From Membranipora membranacea (lineage: Eukaryota; Bryozoa; Gymnolaemata; Cheilostomatida; Membraniporidae), in contig OU612066.1 in the NCBI GenBank assembly GCA_914767715.1, positions 6,329,001-6,393,000 of the forward strand: a stretch of DNA of 64,000 bases. Direction: 5' to 3'. The notes under the pieces are model-generated. The model was given only the letters and a program-made list of their open reading frames with translations, was not told the origin of the DNA and ran no database searches. The translations under genes and the position numbers were made by a program. This document shows, piece by piece, positions 1-11,593 of the stretch. Each line of letters opens with the position of its first letter. The first letter of the stretch is position 1.

Positions 1-3000
1 TATGGACTTTATTTTACCGCTCAAGAAAGTACATAGTAGACAGTTTACTGAGCTCTGATTTAGGCCTCTATTCGGAGTTGTCCTCTATCCAGTTTGGTAC
101 CTTTAACCCACGCCACCTAGGAAAAACATGCTGAAAAGAGGGTTATCTTGAAATCCGCTTATAGTAGGATAAAAAGGATTTTTGATTCAGAATCTGCACC
201 ATTGAAAACTGATAGGGACATAGTTTGGGAAATATTTTTGGTATTCGGTTAGTCAATTATATCAATTTCTGCCAGTTTTGCGGACCATTTGGCAGAATTT
301 GTCTTGAATTTCGCCACTAAAATTAAGACTTATCAACATTCAAGCCTCCAATGATTTGGAAACCCTGTCTCACAGAGTTTTCAATGGTGCAGATTCAAAT
401 CGAAAATCAATTTTATCCTAACATAACAAATATATTGAGTTTATGTTCACTTCCAACTCCTTGGTTCATCATTGTCATTATCACTGCTACTTTCTTTGTT
501 GATTATGTGAAACACAAAAATTTCAGAGAGGCCTCAATATTCCTTGCTAACATGAGGGCGCCCCCAAAGGTGGTGTAAAAATTTGCAAATTGTTAGCCAC
601 CATATCTGTCGTCCTCTCGTGTAGTTCTATCACCAAACTCTGTAAATATTTCTACGGTCTGTGCTATCACTCCATGACATTAGCTGACTATTCTTTGGAA
701 CATTAAGTCTTAATTATTGTACCTTTCAGCTTCATTTGTCAAATTAATGGTCATAAAGCTCTAACAAAAGAATTCTTGGGTGATTTATCAGTAACATTTC
801 ACATGGTAAGATTGGCTATGAAACTCCTTGGAAATCGTAATAGTATGGGACCTTCACTGAGTCTGGATATCACAAAACCGTTCCGCCTTTGAACGAAGTA
901 CCCGGGCAACCCTAGCTTTTTTAAAACACCAAGGATATTACACAAAAATGCTGTAAATTATTGTTGACATTAAAACCTTTTTAACAGCCCAGAGATATTA
1001 ATACAATGAGTGTGTCTAGCCTAAAGAGACAGACAGATTACACGGTGACACCTTAATCATCTCCTCCCCATCACCCGTTGACCTCACGAGACTTTTATTT
1101 GACCTCTTGACCAGTTGATGTGAAAATGTAAAGAAGGTTCAGGTAGGTGTATATGGCTGAATGTGATGTAGCGATAAAAACCCTGGTAAGGTTATTGCCC
1201 TAAATATGGGTTGGGGTGGGGCGTGTCATCCAATGTGATTTGATTGATTTTGAGGGTTTTTGGAATGTGCATATGCATCCAGTTCGCTGTGATGTCAAAG
1301 ACCAACAAGGTCAGGTAAAAACAACTTGGATATGACTTTTATAGATGGCCTACAGGAAAAAAAATCTTATTCCAAAATTTATCACCTAGGAAGTTAGACG
1401 TGTAGACTATATTTCGGTCCAAAATCTGGAAAGTCCGGATATCAGGCTTTTTAAACATGATAACATTAACCACAATTGCTGCCGTTCTCTGACATGACCT
1501 CAAAACATATAATTCAAAAAACTTGTTTGTATCTTAGAGCACATTTTGTCCAACTCAACATCTGATTAAATCATATACATTGTGCAATAGGAGATGAAAA
1601 GGTAAAATCTGAAACCTCCACCAGGAAATTGAATATTTTTGAGTAAGTTGGCAAGCATATCAGTATCACAAGGTGTAAACATAATTAATGTTAATGGAGA
1701 GCCACCACATCTTCCGACCTCACGTGTAGTCCTATAACTAGAGACCTTAGATATCTGTTGTCTTTGCTATCTCTATATAATAAAACTCTTTTTACAAATG
1801 CAGATACCTCATAGCCTATGTATCCTAGCAAAAAATGACAACAATAAGGTGTATAGCTTGACGGTTGAACATTCCAACAAAGTTAGAAATCGTTCTTTAA
1901 GATAAATACAGAATGAATTGTGGCCCATCAAAGGTAGAGATGTCTGCGAGAAAAATGACATTATAACATATATAGAGAATGAGTTTTCGGCTTCCAGCTG
2001 TGCACAATTTTCCCCCAGTGAATCATATACCACAGGCACTATAACTATCATTGACGTGTCCGCTCTGTATATCCTTACTCTGCGACGTTACCATGGCAAG
2101 TGAAAGGTCTCTATATCTATAGTCTCTGGTATATCTATGTTTGGGTTGTGTGTACGTTTCTGGTGTGAACCGGTCTCTACACGCGATTGAGATGTGAAAA
2201 GGATTTGTATTCTTAATGTAGACATAGGTGAAGTTGAAAAGTTCGAACACCTTTAGCTTCTTGAATTGTATCCTACATCCTGTTCTGAGGATTTCATTGA
2301 CCTCAGGTCTCTAGCCATGGAGAATTAGAATTTGAGGCCCGATCTCTCTGTTTTTCTTCTAAAAGAGTGTAAAGTTTTGGGCTGGGAATCTTGTGTTTCA
2401 CCTAGTGTGTTTTTCTGTCTCGTGTAAAAACGCCCTGTACATCTTGCCAAGTTTCCAATGTAAAACACTTTTGAAGTTTTGAACAAGATCTCATTCGAAT
2501 TGCAAAAGTGCCAACTTTGATTTCCGAAAAATTTATTGCTTGGTTTTTCGACGTATTTTGGAAGCATTTTCGTAATTTATGTGGTTTTACAAACCCAATG
2601 TGCGATTTGCTTATACTCTCAGGTGAAAATTTTAGACATGCATAATTGTGCTCTTTTGATGGAGGCATTGCTCCTTTGACCGAATAGGTAATGCCAAAAA
2701 TACCAAGCAATAATATTAGTTTTGAGCAGACACAGAAGATTAAGGTTGACCCAATTGGTAATGTACCAATTACATGGTCACAAGGTGAGATCTTTGGCTT
2801 TCAACGCTCCATAGTACTTGTTTTTTGGTACGAGGGATCAAGGTTTGTCACAATACTTCAGTCCTCAGGCTAAGTATGATATCAGTGACTGACAGGACCT
2901 GGTATTAATATCCATTAGGTAATCTCACAAGAGAGCACATCACTCACTTTACGTCATGTCCAATGGTGTTTTTTACCTAGGCTCTTCGGTAAAGATAGCC

Positions 3001-4619
3001 TCTTGGAATCTTATAGTAACTGTTGGTACTCAGATTGTGAGACAAGACTGAGTTTGGAGACAAGGCCACCGTTGAAGCAGTAGTAGTAGTATTGAGACGT
3101 TTCTGGAACAGCCTAAGAAATGTGCATTCTGTTATATATGAATTCCCAAAAAGAATATTTTTTGGTGTTTCCGTAAATTTTTGGAATGTATTAACTAAGG
3201 TTAGAGGTAATGCCACCTGATCTCTACAAGCACCAATGAGACAAATAGCACAAGCTAGAATCTACCAATGGCTTAATAAATGCCTTTGCTTTTAGCAATG
3301 GTCTCAGTGTCTAATGGTGTGAAATGTAACCTATGGACTGCTGAAAGTCTTTGAACTTCACACAAACACTTCCTCCATTGATCCAAATATTAATAGGTCA
3401 ATGGAGCTTGAAATATTGTGAATCATTGGCATGAAAGTTAACAGACTTTAAGATCAGAAAAATAATTATGTTTATGGCTTTTAGTGACACATTTTTTGCA
3501 AGCTTCAATAATAATAAAAAATGCTTGGCGACTTATTCGGTTGGCGCATTGCCATTATCCCTTATTTGTAAAGTTACATACATAGCCAATAAAATAATTA
3601 ATGTATTAAGCAATTACTACCTACATGAACCTGGTGAACAACAGTAACGGATCAGAAACTAGCTAGGATAAGAGACACAACACACCATGACAGTAACCAC
3701 AGGCAAAACAAACTATGGCGAAAACATTGTCAATTTATTGTGGTCATGTTACCTGTTTCTTTTCATCAAAGTTTTCTCATTGCTGATGGAAAGATCCAGA
3801 AATTATCCTAAAAGCTGTTTAACAAGTTTTCTTTTTATATTCATAACAGTAAGACGAAATTTTGTGAGAAGAGCATAGGAATTTTTCAGCATGATAGATT
3901 AATTAGCTGCACCGCGTTTTATCACGATAATCTCATCTAATTACCAGCCAAATGCCTAGGCGTGGCCTGTGATCAAAATCAGCACCGGAGGGGTGGTGTA
4001 GATAGATTACCAAATTTTCTTAAATTCTTAATGAGATTAGGTCAATTATGACAATCGAGGATAACCGAAGTTCCTGAAAACTCCAGGATCAAGTTGCATC
4101 ATGGGATTGTGGTAGCATGCTCCAATTAGCTTCAAAATAGCCACAGTTGCCTGTTTTCATACTTTACTGATAATATAGAGCAGTAGTACAGCTATGAGAG
4201 CACGAACGCTGCAATACAATACAAACAAATAGTGTGAAGTTATTCAATTTCTGTTTCTGAGCAGGAATCGTTTAGGGCCACTACTTGTTTCCCTCGCCGG
4301 GGAGACGTTGGGCAGGGGGCAAAAGTTGGGGGGCTCAGACTACTACTTGTTATTATATTCATATATTTGTAACCCGTTGAAGCCTCTTTCTATTGTAATT
4401 TGTTCTTCTTAGACAGGCCATTAAGGTAGAGACAGCAGTGCCAATTCTAATCTGTTTTGGCAAAACTTAGTTTTGTTTTGCCAAGTCTTAACGCATGACC
4501 TTTTCAAAAGAATACATCCAGACGCATCAATGGTAACCGCACCATCCCCTCTTTGTGGTAATAATTTCCTAGTACATTATACATCAAATAAGCTCTTTTG
4601 AACCATTATGGATGTATTG

Positions 4620-4880
4620 AATTGGATGATATTACCAACAAATGATAGTAAAACCACCGTAAAGATATGTCGGTTAAGCTGCCATTAAGGGAGGGCAAAA
4701 TATTTGAAATAAGGGCGAGGCTGCAATTTTGGTGCCACTTTGCTATGAATTTACAATCATGATAAAGGCTGGAGCGTAGGTGGTACGCCCAACACAACCC
4801 AGGAGTCAGTTTACTGCAGTTGGATCCGAATCCCTGGCTCCCAACTGAGCCATCTCTTACTCCAACTGAACCACCTTCTT
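4620..4880 (-). repeat. Old tRNA-derived SINE copy (weak)
   Basis: The + strand shows a degraded form of the body seen at 38405-38655: a GCGAGGCTGCAAT stretch, then GTGCCACTTTGCT. It is followed by a tRNA-like head on the minus strand, with a degenerate B box near 4830 (GGATTCGGATCC on the minus strand) and a box-A-like TGGCTCAGTTGG. The sequence is heavily mutated, so the limits are approximate. Confidence 0.45.
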
Positions 4881-5366
4881 CTTACAGCTGTAATAAGACC
4901 CAAGAAATTAAATCATAGCTGTTGCTTGTATGTTGCACTAGATATTTTTTCGCTAAAGGGTTTACAAAGTTTAAAATAGGTCCCCATCAGACATTAACAG
5001 ATATCGTCTTATTCATGATGAACAATCGTAGCCTTGCCGTCCGCTTTTTTGTTTTTGTTGACCCAGTGACAAGGCTGGCACAGTCGATATTCAGGCACTG
5101 GTACACCATACATTGGTGTTACAATCCAAAGAATAATGGTCAGGCCGTTATAACATGCTGTCAGTTTTGATTGTGGAGCTTTGTACAGAAGTAGCTGGGA
5201 GAGGAAGTCCTTAGTTCTCAGAGCAAGACAGGCTTACGGCCTGAGATGCGATACTATAGAATCCAATCCAAAACATACCATCTAACAAACCCATAATAAT
5301 TGTGGTTGTTAACCTCTGAGTATGTACTGGTGGAGTTTGAAGAAATATGGCATAGGCTGACGCTAC

Positions 5367-5460
5367 CTGCTGCCGTTGCTGCTGCCCCCACAAATGCCAA
5401 TATTGCTGCTGTTGCTGCTGCTGACGCTACCGCTGCCGCTACTGCTGCCGCAGCTACAAT
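5367..5460 (+). repeat. Imperfect GCT/GCC triplet repeat
   Basis: A run of GCT, GCC and GTT triplets with few interruptions. It is open in several frames and would encode Ala-rich, or on another frame Leu-rich, peptide. On the minus strand a frame of about 93 codons (5535-5254) would give an Ala/Val-rich hydrophobic stretch, but nothing flanking it looks like a gene. I treat it as low-complexity DNA. An exon encoding a poly-Ala segment cannot be excluded. Confidence 0.5.
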
Positions 5461-5799
5461 CACCACTTTTGCTCCTATATTTCTTTTTAACTGGAGACCG
5501 GAGGAACTGTCTCTGCTTAGATTCCCAGAGGCCAAATCATTTAATGGTCAGGAGACTAGTACTGTAGTAGTTATAAAAAGGTGTTGCAGTGGATTCATTT
5601 TTGAAAGCTCTTCGGGAAGAATGTGAATGCATGATGCGATTTAAGGGATCTCTATTGCGACAAGTTTAGTCTAGTCTTATCAGGTGGGAGCAGTAGCTAA
5701 TCTCAAACAGTATTCCAACAGTGAACAGAAAATCTCGGAATATGTCGGTAAGATCTCAACTCAGGAATACAATATGGCCTCCGCTGGTTCATTACCCTG

Positions 5800-5920
5800 C
5801 TAGCAACTTGATTAAGTTTGATCCAGTTTGACTGCATTTGAGTCGCTCCCCTCTGCGGATTATCAGTACAGGGGAGTAACTCCAAAAGCAGGTATACTGT
5901 TTTAAGCTTGATCATAATAG
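5800..5920. mobile_element. Foldback MITE, copy 1
   Basis: The arms near 5807-5853 and 5868-5914 are imperfect reverse complements. The left arm reads AAGTTTGATCCAGTTTGACT and its counterpart lies in the right arm. The sequence is clearly related to the better preserved copy at 6126-6345, so this is a family of small foldback elements without coding capacity. No target duplication was identified. Confidence 0.55.
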
Positions 5921-6125
5921 AGCAGACACAGACACAATAGCGTTGAATATTCTCAACGGCACAATGCTGATGACAAAGCTTATTGCTGGTGGTGAGAGAA
6001 ATTTAGTATACATTAGTGGCGTAGAACAAGTTGAGCTGAAACAAGTCAAGCATCAATAGCGCTGGTTGCTTTGATGTGATGCAATTGCCATGTTCAAATT
6101 AGAAAATTAATGGACAAAATACAAA

Positions 6126-6345
6126 CGCTAACTTCACAGATAATCACACCATTGACTCCCTGATAACACCTCTAGATCAAGTTTGATCAATTTGTCCTGC
6201 ATTCCAGTTGCTCTCCCTCTATTGGCTTATCAGTGGAGGGGAGGGCAACTCCGAATGCAGGCAAACTGGATCAAACTTGGTCTAGAGGTGTGACCAGGGA
6301 GTGTGTGTCCTAGAGTAAATTGTGTGAATATCTGTGTAGTTAGCG
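6126..6345. mobile_element. Foldback MITE, copy 2 (about 220 bp)
   Basis: The long imperfect inverted arms begin near CGCTAACTTCACAGAT on the left and end near CTGTGTAGTTAGCG on the right. Inside, the ACTCCCTGATAACACCTCTAG segment (6155 onward) pairs with CTAGAGGTGTGACCAGGGAGT (to 6302). The centre, around 6215-6240, is a short loop. There is no ORF. The shape is that of a non-autonomous DNA transposon or foldback element. The superfamily is undetermined because I could not fix a target duplication. Confidence 0.65.
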
Positions 6346-6349
6346 AAGG

Positions 6350-7560
6350 ATTTTAAATTCAAACATGACAATCACATTTCTTTGCCACCACTGGGAAGCC
6401 ACCAACATAACTGATGTTTGACTTTCACCTTATCTTTCACTAACCAGACAATGACTGGGAAATAATATATATACCAAACATTGAGACTACCATAACAGAC
6501 ATTGCATTTTGGCAATCAATCCTTAGCATAATATTGGCATTAGATCAGCAAAGTTTATATCTTAGATATCATCGTGAAAGTAATCACCATAGAAAAGAGC
6601 ATCATTCTGAAGAGCTGTGTAGAAATCTTCTTTCGAAGACGAAATACGAGGCCATAATGTTTTTGATTGATTGTTTGATGATCCCTATTTGCACCGTACT
6701 GTAGTTTTTGAATTTACTGTTCTGTAGTCTTGGGTGTGCCAGGCTGGTTTACCAGTTATCATTAGTTATTGGTAAGTGACTAGGCACGAGATGATTTTTA
6801 CACGTTAACACTAGATATTTTTTATGAGCACATAAGTCATAAGCGCCATAAACCCATGCTTCATTGGGGATGGTGAGATGGCGAGATGGCACAATCGGTT
6901 ATGGGTTGTGGGTTTGAGGTTGATTGTTCTAGCCCCTAGCACCCTCGGGTGTGATCCTCTCCTTGTTAGAACTGAAACCAAAGAAGCTGTCTCTGTTCAA
7001 GCAAACCGTAGCCTGGATACAGCATCATTCCGGAGGAGCTGGCAAAAAAATCTTCTTTTGAAGAGGAAATAATGTCTTTGTCTCTGTTCACACAGTAACC
7101 TGGATTCATGCTCCAACTGCGGAGACCTAAATAGAAGTTGTCGCTCTTGTTGGGAGTGCTATCAGAAAATATCAGATATGACTGCCACATTCGACTGAAT
7201 AACAAGATAGCCCAAGAAGGTTGACAAGTTTGCTAACAAAAATTGGATATGATGGCTAGCTCTAAGTTTAAACCAGATGTACAGCAATCTTGACCTGAGT
7301 AAAATGCAAAATTTTTGAAATTTGATAATTAAATAATAGTTTGAAAAAGCCTTCACCAGCCTTGGTGTTTTTTGGACTTGAGTCAACATGAGGTGGAAAT
7401 GTTGACTCAATTGCAAAAGTTGCTGCCGCCTAACTTTGCCTGTTTTTACAAGCTCTGTTGTCACAGAGTCTGAGCACATGAAATCGATGCGAAAACAGAC
7501 AAATCCAGACACGCATGACACTCTCTCATCAGTCACAGTACACTAAATGGATAATAAGCT
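6350..7560. other. Unassigned DNA with possible SINE-like segment
   Basis: No gene is recognised. Around 6870-6960 the + strand has a tRNA-like look (GATGGCACAATCGGTTATGG, then a TTGTTCTAGC motif) that recurs in degraded form near 56165-56190. Segments near 6965-7190 and 8270-8380 share phrases such as AGAAGCTGTCT and TATCAGAAAAT, so a dispersed repeat is probable. Confidence 0.35.
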
Positions 7561-7579
7561 AATGTGTTTATAACCTTTT

Positions 7580-7895
7580 CACGGGTATAATGACATCAAA
7601 TGAATGTATAGTATAGTAAGACCACCATAAAAACAAATTGGTTACATCAAGGGATTATCCCCATACCATATCATCAGATTAGATGGCATAATAAATGTTG
7701 CATTGAGTGCAAGACTGCTATTTTTCTGTGCCATTTTGCTCTCAGTTTATAAGCAAAATAGAGCACATTTAAGGCCCAACAGGCCGCATTCATCAGTGGG
7801 ATTCAAAACCAGGACAAAAGTAGATTGTAAAACGAGGTGGCTCTAATCAACTGAGCATCCTCCTAAATGAGCTACACCACCTCCTCCTTATGACT
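7580..7895 (-). repeat. Old tRNA-derived SINE copy (weak)
   Basis: Contains a diverged form of the body found at 38405-38655 (GTGCCATTTTGCTCTCAGTTT on the + strand near 7730). On the minus strand it also has a decayed tRNA-like head near 7830-7890 (GAGGTGGCTC as seen on the + strand, with interruptions). It shares upstream phrases with the relic at 4620-4880. Old and heavily mutated. Confidence 0.45.
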
Positions 7896-9013
7896 GTGAT
7901 AAAATTGGTATGATATTGATAGTGATGATGGCATGCAAAAATTTATAACCTTATTAAAATTGCTATAGAGCTTCATCTCAAAATTACTTTTGCGTGGAAC
8001 ATTAGTTTTGATTTATAGCTGCTATCAAAAATTACTGATAGAAACTTTCTTTTTGAGGATGATTTACCCACGTAACACGATTGTAATTTATGAACTGCCA
8101 TGACTGTACGGAGGGACGATAAAGTAACAACCGCTTTTGTGTCTGTTCTGGCGTGGGAGGGAATTCGGGTTGCAGTTTATATGGTTCTATGAAAGTGACT
8201 ATGCATATATTCAGTCTTTTTAAGTTTACACTGGTTATTTCTTTTATTTTAGATCTGGTTTGTTTGGACTAGAGACCAGAGAAGCTGTCTTGGTTTGAGC
8301 TATGAACTGGGTTAAGCTCTGACTACAGACATCGAAACGAAAGTTGTTGCATTTTGTGGGAAGCAGTATCAGAAAATTGATCAATGTATGATCGAGTATT
8401 CAGTTTTAAAAAAGTTGACAATTACTCAATCTCATAGTGAGTAACTTTTAAATCATCACACCAGGGATTTAAGTCACAGATTTCCTGAGCATACGCATGT
8501 GCTAGATGGATGTGCTGTGCTGTCAGTGAATAATTTCTAGTTTATTCATTCATTCATTACACCACATCCTTTGTTATGATGTCTCTGCTGATCATATATG
8601 GACTGGAGTTCCTTATCCAATATGCCAGCCATTCAGAGAGAACACATTAGCTAGGGTTTATCTGGATTCTGCATGAATTCAATTAGTCTTTAAGTATAGG
8701 TCATCAAACTCATCACACAGTTCAGATGCATCAGCATAGTATAGTACAGCATGTTAACTTTTGAGCCACGCTCTAAATCATGTTTGTTTGTCATAACAAC
8801 GCTACCAATTATATTTTGGGTTATCCTCCCCTTGATGTTGGAAAGGTAACTTCAGCACAATGCAAAAAGTCATAGTAACACTCCAACATGACAAGTTATG
8901 TAAAAATTGCAACCCATTTGAGTTGTTATCATATATTGTCTTCTCATTGTACGATATGCGCACATCACCCAGGTTCTATTTACAAAGTCATTATTTCAAC
9001 TTCTAGCATTACT
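7896..9013. other. Unassigned DNA upstream of the transposase
   Basis: No gene or splice-bounded exon is recognised. Contains a short CATT run near 8547. It could hold the 5' part of the Harbinger element whose transposase begins at about 9014, but I could not identify a terminal inverted repeat. Confidence 0.4.
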
Positions 9014-11252
9014 ATGGATGATTTAGAAATGCAGTGCTGGTTTTTGATAGCACTATGTGCATTTTATGCTCTCCAAAAGAAGGACAAGAGTCACTGGGTA
9101 CATCCAATGAACCAGACAAGGCAGCAATCCTCAACCATCAACAGATTTCAGCAGCTGAAGCAGCACCCAGACAGATTCTACCAAATGTTTAGGATGTCTC
9201 CTGCCACATTTGAATATCTACTAGCTATTGTTGGACCCAGGATCAGGAGGAACGACACACAGATGAGAAAAGCCATAGATTCAGGAACTAGACTGTGTGT
9301 GACACTTCATCATTTGGCATTTGGAATGAACATCAACAACCTGGCCTATATCTATGCTCTGGGAAGAAAAACAGTGTCAGACATTATCGATGACTGCAGT
9401 CAAGCACTATGGGATATGCTACCTCCTATCTACATGAAGATGCCTCAAACACACAATCTCTGAAAGGTTAATAAAAAATATGTCATATCATAAACAGTTA
9501 GGCTATCTCATCACCATTGTCACAATCTGACTAAAGAAGGAGGCTTCTAAAACAAACCAATTGAGTATCATTTTTTACACATTTTACCTAGATGTTTGTC
9601 AAGATTTTTCCTCTGACTGTCTGTAGTTCTCAATAAAAAAATCAATTTGACTTCTGAATATTTGACATCGCTAGTTTGGATGTGCTGACATGCAAAAGAA
9701 CGAATTTTGTTTTAAGGCGCCTCAAAGTACTATTACACCTCGATGAAATCCTCCCTTTAGTTTGTCAAGTTTGAAGATGAAGTTCAGATATGAGTCAACA
9801 CGATGAAACTGGACTCAGAAGCTAATCCTCAAATGACTGAGCTGACAGGCAAATGCATAGTTCAACAAATGCAACAATATATTTGCTTTATATGGTATAA
9901 TCTTACTTGTTTCTACCTACAGGTTTCTGGAAGTATGGAACTTTCCGAATTGTGTCGGAGCGATAGACAGAAAACACATTCTACTTCGTGCACCAGACAA
10001 TACAGGGACCCTGTATTTCAACTATAAAAAGACCTTCTCTATTTAACCTGATGGCCATAGCAGGGGCTGACTATCAATTCATAATGGTTGACATCGGGCA
10101 GACGGGTAGTTGCAGTGATGGAGGAGTTTGGGAGAGGTGCAGATTTGGAGAAGCATGGAAGCAAGGTGAGCTCTACTTTTAAGTTAATTTAGTGCACAGA
10201 TGAGTTATTATGGGTTATGGACACATAGACAAGGGTAGAGAACTCCGTGACTGGTATATAGAGGAACGTATAGCTAGATGATGATGTGTTATAGTCATTG
10301 TCACTCTCAACAAACAGTCATAAATTAATAAATTAGGCATTTTCTGTATTTGATATATAATGTTTCCTCTTACAGGGCAGGTGAATACACCCCCACCCAA
10401 CTGAGCTTCCAGGTACAGGCAACAAAGAGCACTATGTTTTAATAGCAGATGAGGCTTTCCCTCTGCAGACAAATTTGCTGAAGCCTTTCGCTCGTCGTGA
10501 TCAGGAGCATGACATGCTTAAGAAGATCTACAACTACAGACTCTCACGAGCTCGTCGAGTTGTCGAAAATGCGTTTGGTAAGAGCCAGTAAGCGTAACCA
10601 TGAGTGAAAATCCACAACTTAGTGTGTCGCTAAACCTAAACACTTGTAAATCCCGCTCACATTTGCTCAGTAAAGGTTCCTAACATGTGTATGTACTTTG
10701 TAAACAGAGGGATGTGTCTCTAAATCAGAGACACATCCCTCTGTTTACAAAGTTTGGGCCTGGATTGAAGGCTTAACTTTATTAACTTTCAACAGATTTT
10801 CTTATGATATGATCACTACACAATCTGTCACTAAACACCTGCTAAGGTGGAAAACATTGAACTAGGTATTCCAGTATAAAATTTCATGTATACATGAGTT
10901 ATGTTTTCTTTACTTAGGTATTCTGACGAGTAGATGGAGAGTATTATTTACACCATTGGATGCCCAGCCTGAGAACGCCACTGTGCTGGTACAGGCATGC
11001 ACCGCACTGCACAATATGCTTTGTTCGCTATCAAACAACGCATATATTCCAGCTGGTTATGCTGACCACCCAATCCCTAACGGGCAGGTTGTTGACGGAT
11101 TATGGCGGAACGAGGATAATCTGCAAAGACTCGCTGCTATTCCACAAGGACATCCTGTCGCAGCTACGAACACTAGAGAGAGATTTGCACAGTGGTTTTC
11201 TGGTGAAGGTGCAGTGGACTGGCAAGACCAGTATATCAATAGAATTCAATAA
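9014..11252 (+). pseudogene. PIF/Harbinger transposase gene (HARBI1-like), four exons, frameshifted
   Basis: DDE transposase of the PIF/Harbinger superfamily (DDE_Tnp_4 family), which would cut and join DNA in the nucleus. Four exons can be read: 9014-9466, 9923-10165, 10376-10577 and 10918-11252, with GT-AG borders. Exon 1 encodes the N-terminal region, including WVHPMNQ and RMSPATFEYLL. Exon 2 carries [11 protein letters not shown] (first Asp) and SCSDGGVW (second Asp). Exon 3 has IADEAFPLQ and RARRVVENAFG (catalytic Glu). Exon 4 has the ILTSRWRV and ACTALHNML signatures and ends in a stop. The full acidic triad survives, but single-base frameshifts near 9445, 10044 and 10398 break the reading frame. 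An ATG further upstream (8888) is possible; 9014 fits the family start better. Either a dead transposon copy or a spliced domesticated gene that has decayed. Confidence 0.85.
10695..10753. repeat. Perfect 27-bp palindrome in a transposase intron
   Basis: Arms 10695-10721 and 10727-10753 are exact reverse complements around a 5-base loop (AAATC). Each arm contains ACAGAGGGATGTGTCTCT or its complement. It lies in the third intron of the Harbinger transposase gene. RNA from either strand would fold into a strong hairpin. Probably a tiny foldback MITE. No target duplication is evident. Confidence 0.85.
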
Positions 11253-11253
11253 A
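11248..11253 (+). terminator. AATAAA signal overlapping the transposase stop codon
   Basis: The stop codon TAA (11250-11252) sits inside an AATAAA hexamer. If used, polyadenylation would leave almost no 3' UTR. Such compactness is seen in some transposons, but use is an inference. Confidence 0.4.
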
Positions 11254-11593
11254 ACAATCCAATTTCCCAGCAAGTTTTACCTCAGTTTGCATTTCCTACT
11301 TGAATCAAGATTACGATGATCTGTTTATTTCACTATCATGTATCGATATGATCGGCGAAGTTGCAATCTATATTAAATTTTTTAGTAATATAAGGATGTA
11401 TGATATCAAAGATAATATACGTAATAAATGGATGGCATTGAGTTGAGAACATAATAAATGTAATTGAGTTAAGAGAATGAGTAGAGTCGAATTGAGATCA
11501 AGTGTCAGCCTTGGATGAGTAAACCGGCGTAGTAAAACAGGGAAGCTCGATTAGTCACACATGAAATGCATGTGTCGTCAGAGTATTAAGTAT

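Larger units (their letters stand above)
1..5790. other. Unassigned AT-rich DNA, no gene recognised
   Basis: I see no open frame here with homology I recognise and no convincing splice-bounded exon. The open frames are short and overlap on both strands. Two local features stand out: a weak tRNA-SINE relic near 4620-4880 and a GCN-rich stretch near 5370-5460, both listed separately. A G-rich patch at 4260-4340 resembles one at 62750-62800, which suggests a dispersed repeat. Confidence 0.5.
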
